Numbered from the stretch's first letter, positions 8,824-17,631 are shown. The stretch: 64,000 nucleotides of DNA from Arthrobacter bambusae (GCF_030812595.1 NZ_JAUSSZ010000002.1:310001-374000); one strand, 5' to 3'. Notes: generated by a model from the letters alone, not told the origin. Translations and numbers: made by a program.

Positions 8824-10320
8824 ATGAACTTGCACAGCATGAATGGCGGCGGGAAGCAGCGCGGCGCCCGCGGCGCCCGCGGCGCCCGCGGCGCCCGCGG
8901 CGCCCGGAGCGCCCGCGGCGCCCGCGGCGCCCGGAGCGCCCGCGGCAAGCCTAAATGGTGGCTCTCCGTCATCATCGTTCTGCAGGTAGTCGTTGCGTTT
9001 GCCCTCGGCCTTTCGTTGGTTGCCGCAGACGATTTTTGGGAGGCTTCGGGCTGGCCCGCTTGGCTTCCCGAGGTCATCGCCCTGATCATCATTCCCGTTG
9101 TGCTTTACGGATCGACGTCGCTAGTGCGGCAGCAACTCCGCGAACGGGCTGAAGCCTCCCAAACCAATCGGCTCATGGACACGGTGCTGACCACCAGCAA
9201 GGAGTGGCTATGGGCCATTGGAGCCGATGGGCGTTTCACCTTTTCCAGTCCGGCGTCCGCGGAATTGACCGGATATGAGCCTTCCGAACTGCTGGGTAGG
9301 CATTTCAGCCTGATCATCGATCCCCATGACCTAAGAGATGCGGTGGAGGCAAGGACCACCAGCGAGGGCTCTGCCCGCCGGTGGGCAGTCAGCGCAGTGT
9401 GCCGCCACAAGGACGGTCATAGGGTCCTGGTCGAAGTCTCCGGACGGTCACTGGGCACTGCCGGCGGAAAGCCCGGCGGTTTCGAGGGCACCAGCAGGCT
9501 TCTTGACGCTGGAGGAGCCGACGAAGCGGCATTGGCCGAGATGGCCGCCCGCATCGAACGGATGGTGGACGAGCGTTCCTTCCTGACTGCGTTCCAACCG
9601 ATCCGCTCACTGGAAACCGGCTCCATCATCGGCGCCGAGGCGCTGGCCCGGTTCCTGAGCTCTCCGGGAATTTCGCCGGAGGTTTGGTTCGTGGAAGCTG
9701 CCGAGGTCGGGCGGGATGTCGAGCTTGAACTCCTTGTGTTGAAGAGCGCCCTTGCCTCCGCGATCGAACTGCCCTGCTCGTTGTCGGTTTCGGTCAACCT
9801 TTCGCCAAAGGCGTGCCTCGACAAACAGCTCCCGGAGATCCTGGCCTACTCAGGGATCTCCATGGACCGGATCGTGCTCGAGGTGACGGAACGCCACCAA
9901 GTGGCTGACTACGGACCACTCGCTGCGGCGCTCGCGCCCATGCGCGGCGCCGGTTTGAGGATCGCCGTCGACGACGCCGGTGCGGGCTTCGCGTCCATGC
10001 GGCACATTCTTTTGCTCAAGCCGGACGTTATCAAACTTGATCGGGGCATCATCGCCGGTATAGACACCGACCCGGGCCAGGCCGCCCTGGGCGCCGCCAT
10101 GGTTGGCTTCGCCGGGGAGATCGGCGCGCAACTGATAGCCGAAGGCGTCGAGACCGATGGCGAGTTGGCCGTGGTCACCCGCTTGGGCATGACGGCGGCC
10201 CAGGGCTACCTCCTGGGGCGCCCGTCGGTAAAGCCTGAGGACTGGGTGAGGTGGGGCGGCGGGTTGCCCCACGAGGAACGGCCGAGTACGTCGCTGAATG
10301 GGCACTCGGTGGATCAGTAG
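8824..10320 (+). CDS. Membrane-anchored PAS-EAL cyclic-di-GMP phosphodiesterase
   Basis: A 498-residue protein. The N-terminal cytoplasmic stretch of Gly-Ala-Arg repeats (residues 14-40) precedes two membrane helices (about 45-65 and 80-98). A PAS domain follows (LDTVLTTSKEWLWAIGADGRFTFSSPASAELTGYEPSELLGR, about 113-210), then a complete EAL domain. The catalytic set is visible: EALAR, SVNLSPKA, EVTER, DDAGAG, KLDR, AEGVE and AQGYLLG, so hydrolysis of c-di-GMP is likely. There is no GGDEF domain. ATG 8824 was preferred to an upstream TTG because GGGGGAT precedes it by seven bases. It is encoded alone, between tex and an unrelated convergent gene. Confidence 0.9.
   Translation: MNLHSMNGGGKQRGARGARGARGARGARSARGARGARSARGKPKWWLSVIIVLQVVVAFALGLSLVAADDFWEASGWPAWLPEVIALIIIPVVLYGSTSLVRQQLRERAEASQTNRLMDTVLTTSKEWLWAIGADGRFTFSSPASAELTGYEPSELLGRHFSLIIDPHDLRDAVEARTTSEGSARRWAVSAVCRHKDGHRVLVEVSGRSLGTAGGKPGGFEGTSRLLDAGGADEAALAEMAARIERMVDERSFLTAFQPIRSLETGSIIGAEALARFLSSPGISPEVWFVEAAEVGRDVELELLVLKSALASAIELPCSLSVSVNLSPKACLDKQLPEILAYSGISMDRIVLEVTERHQVADYGPLAAALAPMRGAGLRIAVDDAGAGFASMRHILLLKPDVIKLDRGIIAGIDTDPGQAALGAAMVGFAGEIGAQLIAEGVETDGELAVVTRLGMTAAQGYLLGRPSVKPEDWVRWGGGLPHEERPSTSLNGHSVDQ
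8863..8943 (+). repeat. Nine tandem 9-bp units encoding Gly/Ser-Ala-Arg
   Basis: Nine in-frame copies of a GGCGCCCGC-type unit; two copies begin AGC, giving Ser-Ala-Arg. The units encode GAR five times, SAR, GAR twice, and SAR. The near-identical DNA indicates recent slippage rather than protein-level conservation alone. Any change of whole units keeps the reading frame. Confidence 0.95.
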
Positions 10321-10359
10321 GAACCCGGGCGCTCATTCGTCGGGGTTGAGCTCGGGCCG

Positions 10360-11265
10360 CTAAAGTGCCGGGATCGGGAAGAACGCCCGCGGATCCTGCA
10401 ACAAGGCCGGGTAGTCGAAGTCCTTGCGATCCATGATCTTGGTGACCTCGAAGTTGCGAGCGAAACTGCCGTCTTCCAGGGTGATAGGCCGCCCGTGGAT
10501 CTTGCCCAGGGCAAACTTCGCACCGCCCTCGACGGGGACGAGGACAGGCGTGTTACCGGGGAGCGTCCGGAACGCCTCGTCCTGGCGTTGGCGGTTGCGG
10601 GTGGGCTTCTTCACCTTTTGGACGGGGGCCTTGCGGGCGGTCTTGCCCGGACGGCGGGAGCTTTCCGAAGCGTAGACGAATTGGTAACCGTCGCCGTCGC
10701 TGTTGGCAGCCTTGGCCTTGCCTGCCGCCGGCATCCCCACCTTGTCGATCTTCTCGGGTTCAACGTCGCCCACCGGGGCGCGAAGCACCCAGATGAAGTC
10801 CTCGTAGGGGTCTTCGGGGATGAACTCGTGCCGGGGCTCGGGCCACAGGTATTCGAGGTCCTTCGGAGTGTCCGGGAAGAGCTCGGCGTAGAACCGGGGC
10901 TCCTTTTGGAGCAACTTGGAGCGGTGGCTCAGGTGGAAATCGGCGTCGCCCAGCCATGGCGGCATCGGAATCTTGGAGGCGTAGTCAGGGTGGGCGGCCT
11001 GGGGTGCGAACTCGGTGATGCTGGCGCGGGTGTTGTCCGGATTGCCCCGGGCCTCCCATTCGTCCACCATGGCCAGTGCGTAAAGAGTGAGCGCGGGGAC
11101 GTAGCCCATCCACATGCGGATAGCGGGGTGCGAGGGACGGCCGAACTCGGGGATCACCAGTGCGCGAAGGATTTGCAGTGCTTCGACACGCTGCTTGCCA
11201 AGTCTTGCGGTGTCCAAGACGGCAGCACTTTGCTTGAAATCGGGGAACGGGAGGAAGGTCTGCAC
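10360..11265 (-). CDS. MSMEG_6728-family protein
   Basis: A 301-residue protein beginning MQTFLPFPDFKQSAAVLDTARLGKQRVEALQIL, the hallmark of the MSMEG_6728 family, whose N-terminal part resembles pyrimidine-dimer DNA glycosylase-like proteins. A basic, Lys/Arg-rich linker (KTARKAPVQKVKKPTRNRQR, about residues 212-231) separates it from a C-terminal segment (TPVLVPVEGGAKFALGKIHGRPITLEDGSFARNFEVTKIM). The function is not established; nucleic acid binding is plausible. It is convergent with the EAL gene, about 40 bp away. Confidence 0.8.
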   Translation of the reverse strand: MQTFLPFPDFKQSAAVLDTARLGKQRVEALQILRALVIPEFGRPSHPAIRMWMGYVPALTLYALAMVDEWEARGNPDNTRASITEFAPQAAHPDYASKIPMPPWLGDADFHLSHRSKLLQKEPRFYAELFPDTPKDLEYLWPEPRHEFIPEDPYEDFIWVLRAPVGDVEPEKIDKVGMPAAGKAKAANSDGDGYQFVYASESSRRPGKTARKAPVQKVKKPTRNRQRQDEAFRTLPGNTPVLVPVEGGAKFALGKIHGRPITLEDGSFARNFEVTKIMDRKDFDYPALLQDPRAFFPIPAL

Positions 11266-11427
11266 CCTTTCAGTTTGAGGGCCGAGGGGCGTAGATCCAA
11301 GTTGACGCCGTGTGGTCTTGCACTCGCTGCCGCTAAAAGCGCTCGACCGCAGCCGTTACGGAACGCGCCACCACTTACTTACGGCAGGGCCTGGCGCGTC
11401 CACGTAATGTCGCTGAGAGGTTGTCGA

Positions 11428-11799
11428 GTGCAAGAATGTGCCATGATGCCAATCACGGAGGTTCCGCTGGCCGATCTTGATCAGGAGCCGATCGTAGAGG
11501 GTCACCCTCACCTCGATCCAGAACGCGTGGCGTACTACGTGGAACATCTCGACGAATCGCCTCCCGTGATGGTCTACAACATTCACGGACGCCTCCTGCT
11601 CGCCGACGGCTACCATCGCGTGGCGGCAGCGCAGCGGCTTGGCCGCGGGGCAATCCGGGCGGAAGTGCATCAAGGGGAGCGCGGCGACGCGCTCCGCTTC
11701 GCCGTCGAGCACGGCAAAGAGCAGCGTGGCTTGAGCGAGCACGAAATCATGGAAGCGATCGCCAGGCGTTCTCGGGACCAGGAACCGCCAATGCCGTGA
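11428..11799 (+). CDS. ParB-like nuclease (ParB/Srx) domain protein
   Basis: A 123-residue protein with a ParB N-terminal-like fold: ITEVPLADLDQEPIVEGHPHLDPERVAYYVEHLDESPPVMVYNIHGRLLLADGYHRVAAAQRLGRGAIRAEVHQG. The DGYHRVAAA segment corresponds to the ParB/Srx box. GTG 11428 was chosen because GAGAGG lies seven bases upstream; ATG 11443 is an alternative. It is too short for a chromosome-partitioning ParB and lacks its helix-turn-helix, so it belongs to the small stand-alone ParB-like proteins of unknown role. Confidence 0.75.
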   Translation: MQECAMMPITEVPLADLDQEPIVEGHPHLDPERVAYYVEHLDESPPVMVYNIHGRLLLADGYHRVAAAQRLGRGAIRAEVHQGERGDALRFAVEHGKEQRGLSEHEIMEAIARRSRDQEPPMP

Positions 11800-11999
11800 T
11801 CTGGTCGTTCCGGTCAAGGCCCCCAGCGAACTCCAGCCAAGCAGACCCAATACTCTCTTTCGAACGGTGGACCGCGCCCGGGGTGCCGTCATGAGGCGCC
11901 GTTGGCAGCGCCATCCGGTCTTTGGGGCGCTATTGCGGGGGATTAACCGGTATCTGCCCTGAAAAGCTGAGCGAAGGTGGCCTGGCCTACTCTTGTCGG

Positions 12000-13025
12000 G
12001 TGGAAACTTTTGGCGAATCGACGACGACGGCGGCTCTTCCGGTTGCCGAACTGCACCTACACATCGAGGGGACGCTTCAGCCTGAGCTGATTTTCGCGCT
12101 CGCGGAACGCAACGGGATTGAGCTTCCGTACGCGGATTTGGACGAACTGCGCGCGCGGTACGAGTTCACGGATCTGCAGTCGTTCCTGGATCTGTACTAC
12201 GCCAACATGGCCGTGTTGCGCACGGAGCAGGACTTTGCGGACATGACCCGGGCTTATTTGGCACGCGCCGCGGCCGGTGGCGTGCGGCACGTTGAGGTCA
12301 TGATGGATCCGCAGGCCCACATCTCGCGTGGGGTGGCCTTGGAGACATGCGTGAATGGTGTGGCGTCGGCACTCGCGACGTCGGTGGAGGAGTTCGGCGT
12401 CTCGACGCTCCTGATTGCCGCGTTCCTGAGGGATATGTCCGAGGAATCTGCGCTGGAGGTTTTGGAGCAGCTTCTTGCCATGAAGGCGCCGATTGCGGGC
12501 ATAGGCCTGGACTCAGCAGAGGTGGGCAATCCGCCGTCGAAGTTCGAACGACTGTACCGCCGCGCGGCGGAGGCCGGACTGCGACGCATCGCCCACGCGG
12601 GCGAGGAAGGTCCTGCTTCCTATGTGTACGAAGCCCTCGATCTGCTGGGCGTCGAGAGGATTGATCACGGCATCCGCTGCATGGAGGACCCGGCCCTCGT
12701 GGAAAGACTGGTAGCTGAGCAGATTCCGTTGACAGTGTGCCCCCTGTCCAATGTCCGGCTGCGCGCCGTGGACACCCTGGCCGAGCACCCGTTGCCCGCG
12801 ATGCTGGCAGCCGGGCTGAATGTGAGCGTGAACTCGGACGATCCCGCATACTTTGGCGGCTACGTGGACGACAATTTCGAGCAGCTTGTCGCCGTGCACG
12901 GGTTGACGGTCGCTGACCGGGCGCGTTTGGCGGCGAATTCGGTGCGTTCGTCCTTCGCGGACGAGGCCCGGAAAGCTGAACTATTGGCCGAAGTTTCGCA
13001 GTGGCAGAAAGTCTTGGGAGAGTAG
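12000..13025 (+). CDS. Adenine deaminase (adenosine deaminase superfamily, Aah1-like)
   Basis: A 341-residue metal-dependent deaminase. Metal ligands are visible in ELHLHIEGT (H19, H21), IAHAGEEGP and NSDDPAYFGGY, with the catalytic region ERIDHGIRCMED between them. The strings GLDSAEVGNPPSKF and NSDDPAYFGGYVDDNF match the adenine-deaminase branch better than adenosine deaminases, which use different residues there. It would convert adenine to hypoxanthine in purine salvage. The GTG start at 12000 lacks a clear ribosome site. The open frame extends to a TTG at 11922, so the N-terminus is uncertain. Confidence 0.8.
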   Translation: METFGESTTTAALPVAELHLHIEGTLQPELIFALAERNGIELPYADLDELRARYEFTDLQSFLDLYYANMAVLRTEQDFADMTRAYLARAAAGGVRHVEVMMDPQAHISRGVALETCVNGVASALATSVEEFGVSTLLIAAFLRDMSEESALEVLEQLLAMKAPIAGIGLDSAEVGNPPSKFERLYRRAAEAGLRRIAHAGEEGPASYVYEALDLLGVERIDHGIRCMEDPALVERLVAEQIPLTVCPLSNVRLRAVDTLAEHPLPAMLAAGLNVSVNSDDPAYFGGYVDDNFEQLVAVHGLTVADRARLAANSVRSSFADEARKAELLAEVSQWQKVLGE

Positions 13026-13205
13026 GGTTCGCAGCAGGGTACCCGAGCGCCTAGTTACCGTCCGGTATCCGAGACCCCTCCATCGCTTGTTGCTGTTTGC
13101 ACGTAATAGTGGGACACGACACACGGTGTTTACCAAGAATAGTCGCCAGAATTTACAGAACATTGGCAGACTGCTGAAGGAATGTTCGCCGTTGAAGGAG
13201 ACCCA

Positions 13206-14012
13206 GTGGCCAAGTCCACCGTCGAAAGAAGCAGTGCCCGCCTCAAGACCGTCCTGGACGTATTGGCTGAGGTTACGTGGTCCGAGAAGTCGTTGAATGC
13301 CGGCGAGATCCTGGCAGAGGCGATTGTGCGTGTGCCGCTGGATGAGCGCGAGAGTGAGCTGCTCAGTGGAGGCATCCCTCGCGGTCATAAGAGCCTGACG
13401 ACGGAGACCGCCAAGCTGGTCAAGGCCGGCTGGTTGGTCAAGGGCCGTTCGGGCTGGACCATCACCGAGGACGGCCTTCGTGCCACGGTTGCTTTCGCCA
13501 CGCCGGAGGAGTTCGCTACTGCCTTGGCTCAGGGCACCCCCGTTCCGGCAGACACCCCGCTTCCGACGGCCCCTGTCGCGGAGGCACCGGTCACGCAGGC
13601 GCCGGTCAAGAAGGCTGCTGCCAGGAAGCCCGCAGCCAAGAAGGCCCCGGCCGCCAAGGCAGCCCCGAAGGAAGCTGCCGCACCCAAAGCGGCTGCCGCC
13701 GTCGACAAGCTCGAGCAGCCATCCGCCGTCGCGATCGCTGGTGACTTCAACACGATTCTCGGCGCGCCGGAGGACTGGGCCCCGCAGTACGACGAGGTGC
13801 AGATGAAGTTCAACTCCCGTCGCAAGGTGTGGACCCTCACCGCAACGCTCCCTGCCGGTTTCTATAACTACAAGATCGCGCTGAACCGCTCGTGGGACGA
13901 GAACTACGGCGCGTTCGGCGTGCGTGACGGTGCCAACCACGAGCTAAAGCACGACGGCGGCAAGATCACCTTCACGTACGACCACGCCACGCGCGACATC
14001 GTCACGGCCTAG
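13206..14012 (+). CDS. Winged-helix-like domain fused to a pullulanase X25-type module
   Basis: A 268-residue two-part protein. Residues 1-100 look like a winged helix (LKTVLDVLAEVTWSEKSLNAGEILAEAIVRVPLDERESELLSGGIPRGHKSLTTETAKLVKAGWLVKGRSGWTITEDGLRA). Residues ~110-170 are an Ala/Lys/Pro linker with AAKKAPAAKA-like histone H1-type repeats. Residues ~178-268 (AIAGDFNTILGAPEDWAPQYDEVQMKF...WTLTATLPAGFYNYKIALNRSWDENYG) match the X25 module seen in pullulanases. No signal peptide is present, so it acts inside the cell. GTG 13206 was preferred because AAGGAGA lies five bases before it. A carbohydrate-sensing DNA-binding protein is a guess. Confidence 0.7.
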   Translation: MAKSTVERSSARLKTVLDVLAEVTWSEKSLNAGEILAEAIVRVPLDERESELLSGGIPRGHKSLTTETAKLVKAGWLVKGRSGWTITEDGLRATVAFATPEEFATALAQGTPVPADTPLPTAPVAEAPVTQAPVKKAAARKPAAKKAPAAKAAPKEAAAPKAAAAVDKLEQPSAVAIAGDFNTILGAPEDWAPQYDEVQMKFNSRRKVWTLTATLPAGFYNYKIALNRSWDENYGAFGVRDGANHELKHDGGKITFTYDHATRDIVTA

Positions 14013-14022
14013 CCGTAACTGC

Positions 14023-14064
14023 CAGGTTTTCTCCAAGTCCCCGTCTGGGCTTGGAGAAAACCTG
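14023..14064 (+). terminator. Strong hairpin after the X25-fusion gene
   Basis: A perfect 15-pair stem (CAGGTTTTCTCCAAG at 14023-14037 with its complement at 14050-14064) encloses a 12-base loop, 11 bases after the stop codon. No T run follows, as is common for actinobacterial terminators. Confidence 0.75.
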
Positions 14065-14135
14065 CGTCTGGGAACAAAGCGCCCGTGCCCCGAAGTTAGC
14101 TAAGGTCAAGAGGACCCCGATGCAAGGAGCTATCC

Positions 14136-14489
14136 ATGACCGACGCCACTATCCGCCACAACGTTGACCGGGAGCGCTTTGAGGTGCTCGCTGACGGCCA
14201 CGTGATCGGTAAGGCCGCTTACAAAACGTACGACGACGACGGGTCCCCGCAGCGGATTTTCTACCACACCGTGATCAACGAGGAGTATGGCGGACAAGGG
14301 CTCGCGGGCAGGCTCGCCGAAGTTGCGCTGAAGGAGACTGTGAGCGAAGGACTCGGGATCGTACCGGTGTGCCCGTTCATCCAGAAGTTCCTCACCAAGC
14401 ACCCGGAATATGCGGCGAACTCGACTGCACCGACGCTGTCGCACCTGGAGTACCTCAACGCGGCCCTCGCTCCCGCCGCCCGGTCCTGA
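14136..14489 (+). CDS. YjdJ-type GNAT N-acetyltransferase
   Basis: A 117-residue protein of the short GNAT class (pfam14542 type). Visible are the substrate strand YDDDGSPQRIFYHTVINEEYGGQGLAGRLAEVALKE and the acetyl-CoA region GLGIVPVCPFIQKFLTKHPEY; the PxCPFxxxxxxKHPEY ending is diagnostic. CAAGGAGCTATCC precedes the ATG. The substrate is unknown. Confidence 0.9.
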   Translation: MTDATIRHNVDRERFEVLADGHVIGKAAYKTYDDDGSPQRIFYHTVINEEYGGQGLAGRLAEVALKETVSEGLGIVPVCPFIQKFLTKHPEYAANSTAPTLSHLEYLNAALAPAARS

Positions 14490-14506
14490 AAGCGGCGCGG
14501 TTGACC

Positions 14507-15262
14507 TTACGAATACAGCAATGAACCCGGAGTCGTGAGGACCTCGCCGGTCTCCAGCCACGTCTTCAGGCCGGAGAGGATCATCGGCCAACCGCCGTAG
14601 ATCTGGTCGTTGCCGCCTTCGCGAAGGTCGCTGTGGGTGACGGTCAGGTGGCATGAGTCGCCGACAGGTTCGATCTCCCACGTGACGCGTGATGTGCCCT
14701 CGGCTTTGACGTCCTCGCCCCAGAGCGCGCGCATGGTCTGTACGAGCCGGCGCGGGGGATCGACCTCCAGGTTTTCGCCCTCGCCGAGGACCATTCCGTT
14801 GGCCTTGGGATTGTGCATCTCGTAATGCCCGCCCGGCGTCCAGTCAGCGGTGTGGGTGTTGCCGAACTGGTACTTGCTGCGGGTGTCACTGTCCGTGATG
14901 GCTTCCCAAAGCCGTTCCGGCGTGGTCTTGATGTAGATTTCGAAGATCTTTTCCACGGGACTTTCCAATCTGGTTTTGAGGTCGCTCAACGCAGCGGCCC
15001 ATGGTTCTGCATATTTGCTCACCCAGCGATCGTGGACGAGCCTGATGGGTACCGGATTCAGGTAATGGAGCTTTTCGCGACCACGACGGCGGGTCACAAC
15101 CAGCCCGGCCTCCTCAAGGATCCTGAGGTGCTTCATGATCCCGAAACGGGTCATGTCGAACCGTGCTTCAAGCGCGCTGAGCGTCTGTCCATCCTCGCGG
15201 AAGAGCTCATCGAGCAGATCCCGGCGGGTGGGGTCGGAGAGTGCCTTGAACACGGCGTCCAT
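14507..15262 (-). CDS. ArsR-type winged helix fused to an AHSA1/SRPBCC domain
   Basis: A 251-residue fusion. Residues 1-90 are an ArsR-family winged helix (MDAVFKALSDPTRRDLLDELFREDGQTLSALEARFDMTRFGIMKHLRILEEAGLVVTRRRGREKLHYLN). Residues ~110-251 are an AHSA1-type SRPBCC ligand-binding domain (VEKIFEIYIKTTPERLWEAITDSDTRSKYQF...GGWPMILSGLKTWLETGE). The ligand domain may respond to a small hydrophobic molecule and control DNA binding. The family start MDAVFKALxDPTRR favours ATG 15262; ATG 15283 is in frame seven codons upstream and lies inside a palindrome. Confidence 0.85.
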   Translation of the reverse strand: MDAVFKALSDPTRRDLLDELFREDGQTLSALEARFDMTRFGIMKHLRILEEAGLVVTRRRGREKLHYLNPVPIRLVHDRWVSKYAEPWAAALSDLKTRLESPVEKIFEIYIKTTPERLWEAITDSDTRSKYQFGNTHTADWTPGGHYEMHNPKANGMVLGEGENLEVDPPRRLVQTMRALWGEDVKAEGTSRVTWEIEPVGDSCHLTVTHSDLREGGNDQIYGGWPMILSGLKTWLETGEVLTTPGSLLYS

Positions 15263-15275
15263 GGCTTCAGAATAG

Positions 15276-15291
15276 GTGACCATATGGTCAC
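15276..15291. promoter_or_regulatory. 16-bp palindrome, candidate ArsR operator
   Basis: GTGACCATATGGTCAC is a perfect palindrome lying 14-29 bases before the preferred start of the ArsR-AHSA1 gene. It straddles the alternative start codon (15281-15283). Its size and position fit an autoregulatory operator of a dimeric winged-helix repressor. Confidence 0.55.
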
Positions 15292-15347
15292 ACGTCAATG
15301 GTTTCGGGCGGTCTCCCGTCCGAAACCGGCTCATCTCCCGTGCAGGC

Positions 15348-17027
15348 TCACGTCCGTTCGGGCCGGAAGTACACGTTTCGCCTGGGTGTCTGGCGGGGAT
15401 CGACATGGGGTGGGGGTTTGAACCATGGCACACCGGACTCCACGGTGATCTTCCAGCGTTCTTTGTGGATAACGTGATGATGGTGGCTGCACAACAAGGT
15501 GCCGTTGTCGGTTCCTGTGCTGCCGCCGTCTGACCAGTAGGAGATGTGGTGGGCTTCGCACCAGGGCGCGGGGATAGTGCAGTCGGGGAAGGCGCAGCCT
15601 TGGTCCCGGGCGATGATCGCTTTGCGAATGTGGGGCGGGAACACCCTTGTGGTGCGGCCGATGTCCAGGACGCGGCTGTCGCTGCCGAGCAGGACGGGAA
15701 TGATGTCCGCGTCGCAGGCGATCTTGCGGATGACCGAGGGGTGGATCGGACCTTGGAATGTCGACGTACTGGTGCTCAGTCGGGCTCCACCGGCGGTGAA
15801 GGCTTCGTGTTCGAGGCGGTCCAGGAGCTCGCGGTAGTCGATGGTCACCATCACCTGTGGCCGGAGACCACCGTTCGACGGCAGCTCTCCCGTGGACAGC
15901 GCCACTCCGCAGGCCCCGACCAGTCCATCTAGCAGCTTTTGCGCCCGCGAGCGGCGATCCAGCGAGGGGTGGGCGTCGGCGTCGTGCCCCGAGACCACCG
16001 GTGAGCCGCCGGGATTGGGCCCCGAATCCGGATCCTGGGGGCCGTCAGTGTCGTGGCGGAGTCGTGGGTTGGTGGCGGTGTTCATGACAGTCGTGAGGGT
16101 CTCGAATTGTTCCGCAGTAGCGAAGATCTCCACGTGATGTAGGCCGCGGCGGGGTTTGCGGATGAACGCTCCTTGGCGGTGGCGGAGTTCCTCCTCGCTG
16201 GGTTCGGATCCGTCCTGGTCAATGGCATCAACCCAGCGTTTCGCCATCCGGGACACGAAATCGGGATCGCTCTGCACCGCGGTGTGGGTCAGCGACTGCT
16301 CCATCTTCAGGGCGGTTTCCCCATCGGCGATGTGTCGCACCTGATCCAGGGCCACGTTGATCACCGTGGCCGAACGGGACGGTACGCCTGCCGAGGCGAG
16401 AGCCTCCGCGAGCACCCCGTGCCGTGCGGGAACTTCCTGCCCCGCGATCCCTGTCTGCGGGAGCGTGCCGGCGGCGAGCGCGAGCCGGCGCCGTGCCTCG
16501 CCGATTCCGATGCGCAGCGTGGCCCGCAGGAACTCGGCCGCATTCCGGTAACCGTCGTCGGCCACGTCGGGTGCGGCGGCGAGCCCGGACGCTGTGGTTG
16601 CGGCATCGGCGGTGGATTCAGCCCAGCCCGTCCTCCACCCTGGCGTCGACGGCGACTGCCGTGCCGCTTGGGCTTCGCTCCGCGTCCGCTCCACGGCCCC
16701 GGCTGCAACGATCTGCAAAAACTCAACCGTCCGCGAGAACTCTTCGACCTTGCTGGCGAAATCCGCGGCATCAAGGAAACCAAACACGCGGGCGTCTGAG
16801 ATTGCGGTTGAACGCAGCGCCTCGATCGCCGCCACGGCCTGATCAAGGCCACTTTGCGGCGACGGTACGGCGGCGGCCCGGTTGGGAAGCTCGGCGTGCA
16901 CTGGAGCGAAGGACTTTACGTTTACGGCAGCGACTGGCTTTAGGCGGCGCGAATGGCGTCCCAGCGACGCAATCCCGCCGTCGGGCCGGGTTGCCCGATG
17001 TGCCACGAGTTGACCGATGCCTTCCAT
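15348..17027 (-). CDS. DUF222 / HNH endonuclease-domain protein (13E12 type)
   Basis: A 559-residue member of the DUF222-HNH family that is highly repeated in actinobacteria. The DUF222 part covers most of residues 60-400, and the HNH site is near the C-terminus: CAFPDCTIPAPWCEAHHISYWSDGGSTGTDNGTLLCSHHHHVIH, with zinc cysteines and catalytic histidines intact. The ATG follows AGGG by seven bases. Family members often behave as multicopy, mobile-like genes of unproven function. Confidence 0.92.
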   Translation of the reverse strand: MEGIGQLVAHRATRPDGGIASLGRHSRRLKPVAAVNVKSFAPVHAELPNRAAAVPSPQSGLDQAVAAIEALRSTAISDARVFGFLDAADFASKVEEFSRTVEFLQIVAAGAVERTRSEAQAARQSPSTPGWRTGWAESTADAATTASGLAAAPDVADDGYRNAAEFLRATLRIGIGEARRRLALAAGTLPQTGIAGQEVPARHGVLAEALASAGVPSRSATVINVALDQVRHIADGETALKMEQSLTHTAVQSDPDFVSRMAKRWVDAIDQDGSEPSEEELRHRQGAFIRKPRRGLHHVEIFATAEQFETLTTVMNTATNPRLRHDTDGPQDPDSGPNPGGSPVVSGHDADAHPSLDRRSRAQKLLDGLVGACGVALSTGELPSNGGLRPQVMVTIDYRELLDRLEHEAFTAGGARLSTSTSTFQGPIHPSVIRKIACDADIIPVLLGSDSRVLDIGRTTRVFPPHIRKAIIARDQGCAFPDCTIPAPWCEAHHISYWSDGGSTGTDNGTLLCSHHHHVIHKERWKITVESGVPWFKPPPHVDPRQTPRRNVYFRPERT

Positions 17028-17174
17028 GAATAAACCCTGTCACGGGGGTCTGACATTATTAGGCAGCCGCGAACCGCCGACGGCGGGAAGCCGCGAACCG
17101 AGCCATCAACCACCAACCACCACCCCCCAACCGACGTCGCGCAGGGTGGGGCTGGGGCAAGGCGGCCTTAAGAA

Positions 17175-17498
17175 TCAGCTGTTCAGATCCCAGTGAATCC
17201 GGATCGCTTCGGCGATCGGGCCGGCGGTGACGTCCACCTGGAAGGCGACCGGCGCGGTCCCTGTCTCTTCAATGGTGGTGTCGTGGTAGACCCGGCCGCA
17301 TGAAGGACACAGGGTGTAGAGATCCTCATCGTCGGGCCACGAGGCTAGCCCGGCGGGGACCGGAGTGTTCGCATCCGCGTAAACAGGGATGCCCTGCGAA
17401 TTGGCCTGGATCAGTCCCTCTTTGCTGACGGTGTTTCCGCAGAGGCAAGTGATCGTCGTGACATCATGACCGATGACATCGGCGAATTCAGTGTCCAT
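17175..17498 (-). CDS. Hypothetical protein with paired cysteines
   Basis: A 107-residue protein I do not recognise. It has two cysteine pairs (TCLCGN near residue 19 and CPSCGRVYHD near residue 65) that could form one zinc ribbon. A C-terminal segment follows (APVAFQVDVTAGPIAEAIRIHWDL). A GGGGAG ribosome site lies before ATG 17498. It is divergent from the TfoX-like gene. Confidence 0.65.
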   Translation of the reverse strand: MDTEFADVIGHDVTTITCLCGNTVSKEGLIQANSQGIPVYADANTPVPAGLASWPDDEDLYTLCPSCGRVYHDTTIEETGTAPVAFQVDVTAGPIAEAIRIHWDLNS

Positions 17499-17631
17499 GA
17501 TGAGCTCCCCGGCGTCGGAAGGGGTTCTGCTTGTAGTTTATGCCCGCCGCTCCGCCGCATGTTTGTCCGGCGGGCGGATCGGTTGGCGGTTCACGGTTGT
17601 TCCCGGGGACCCTGGGCGGGAAGATGGTCCC

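Noticed and set aside
10495..11427. N-terminal part of a 434-codon plus-strand frame
   Set aside because: It runs antisense through the MSMEG_6728 gene; only the ParB-like part from 11428 has domain character and a ribosome site.
14813..15421. 202-codon plus-strand frame
   Set aside because: Antisense to the ArsR-AHSA1 fusion; no ribosome site or recognisable sequence.
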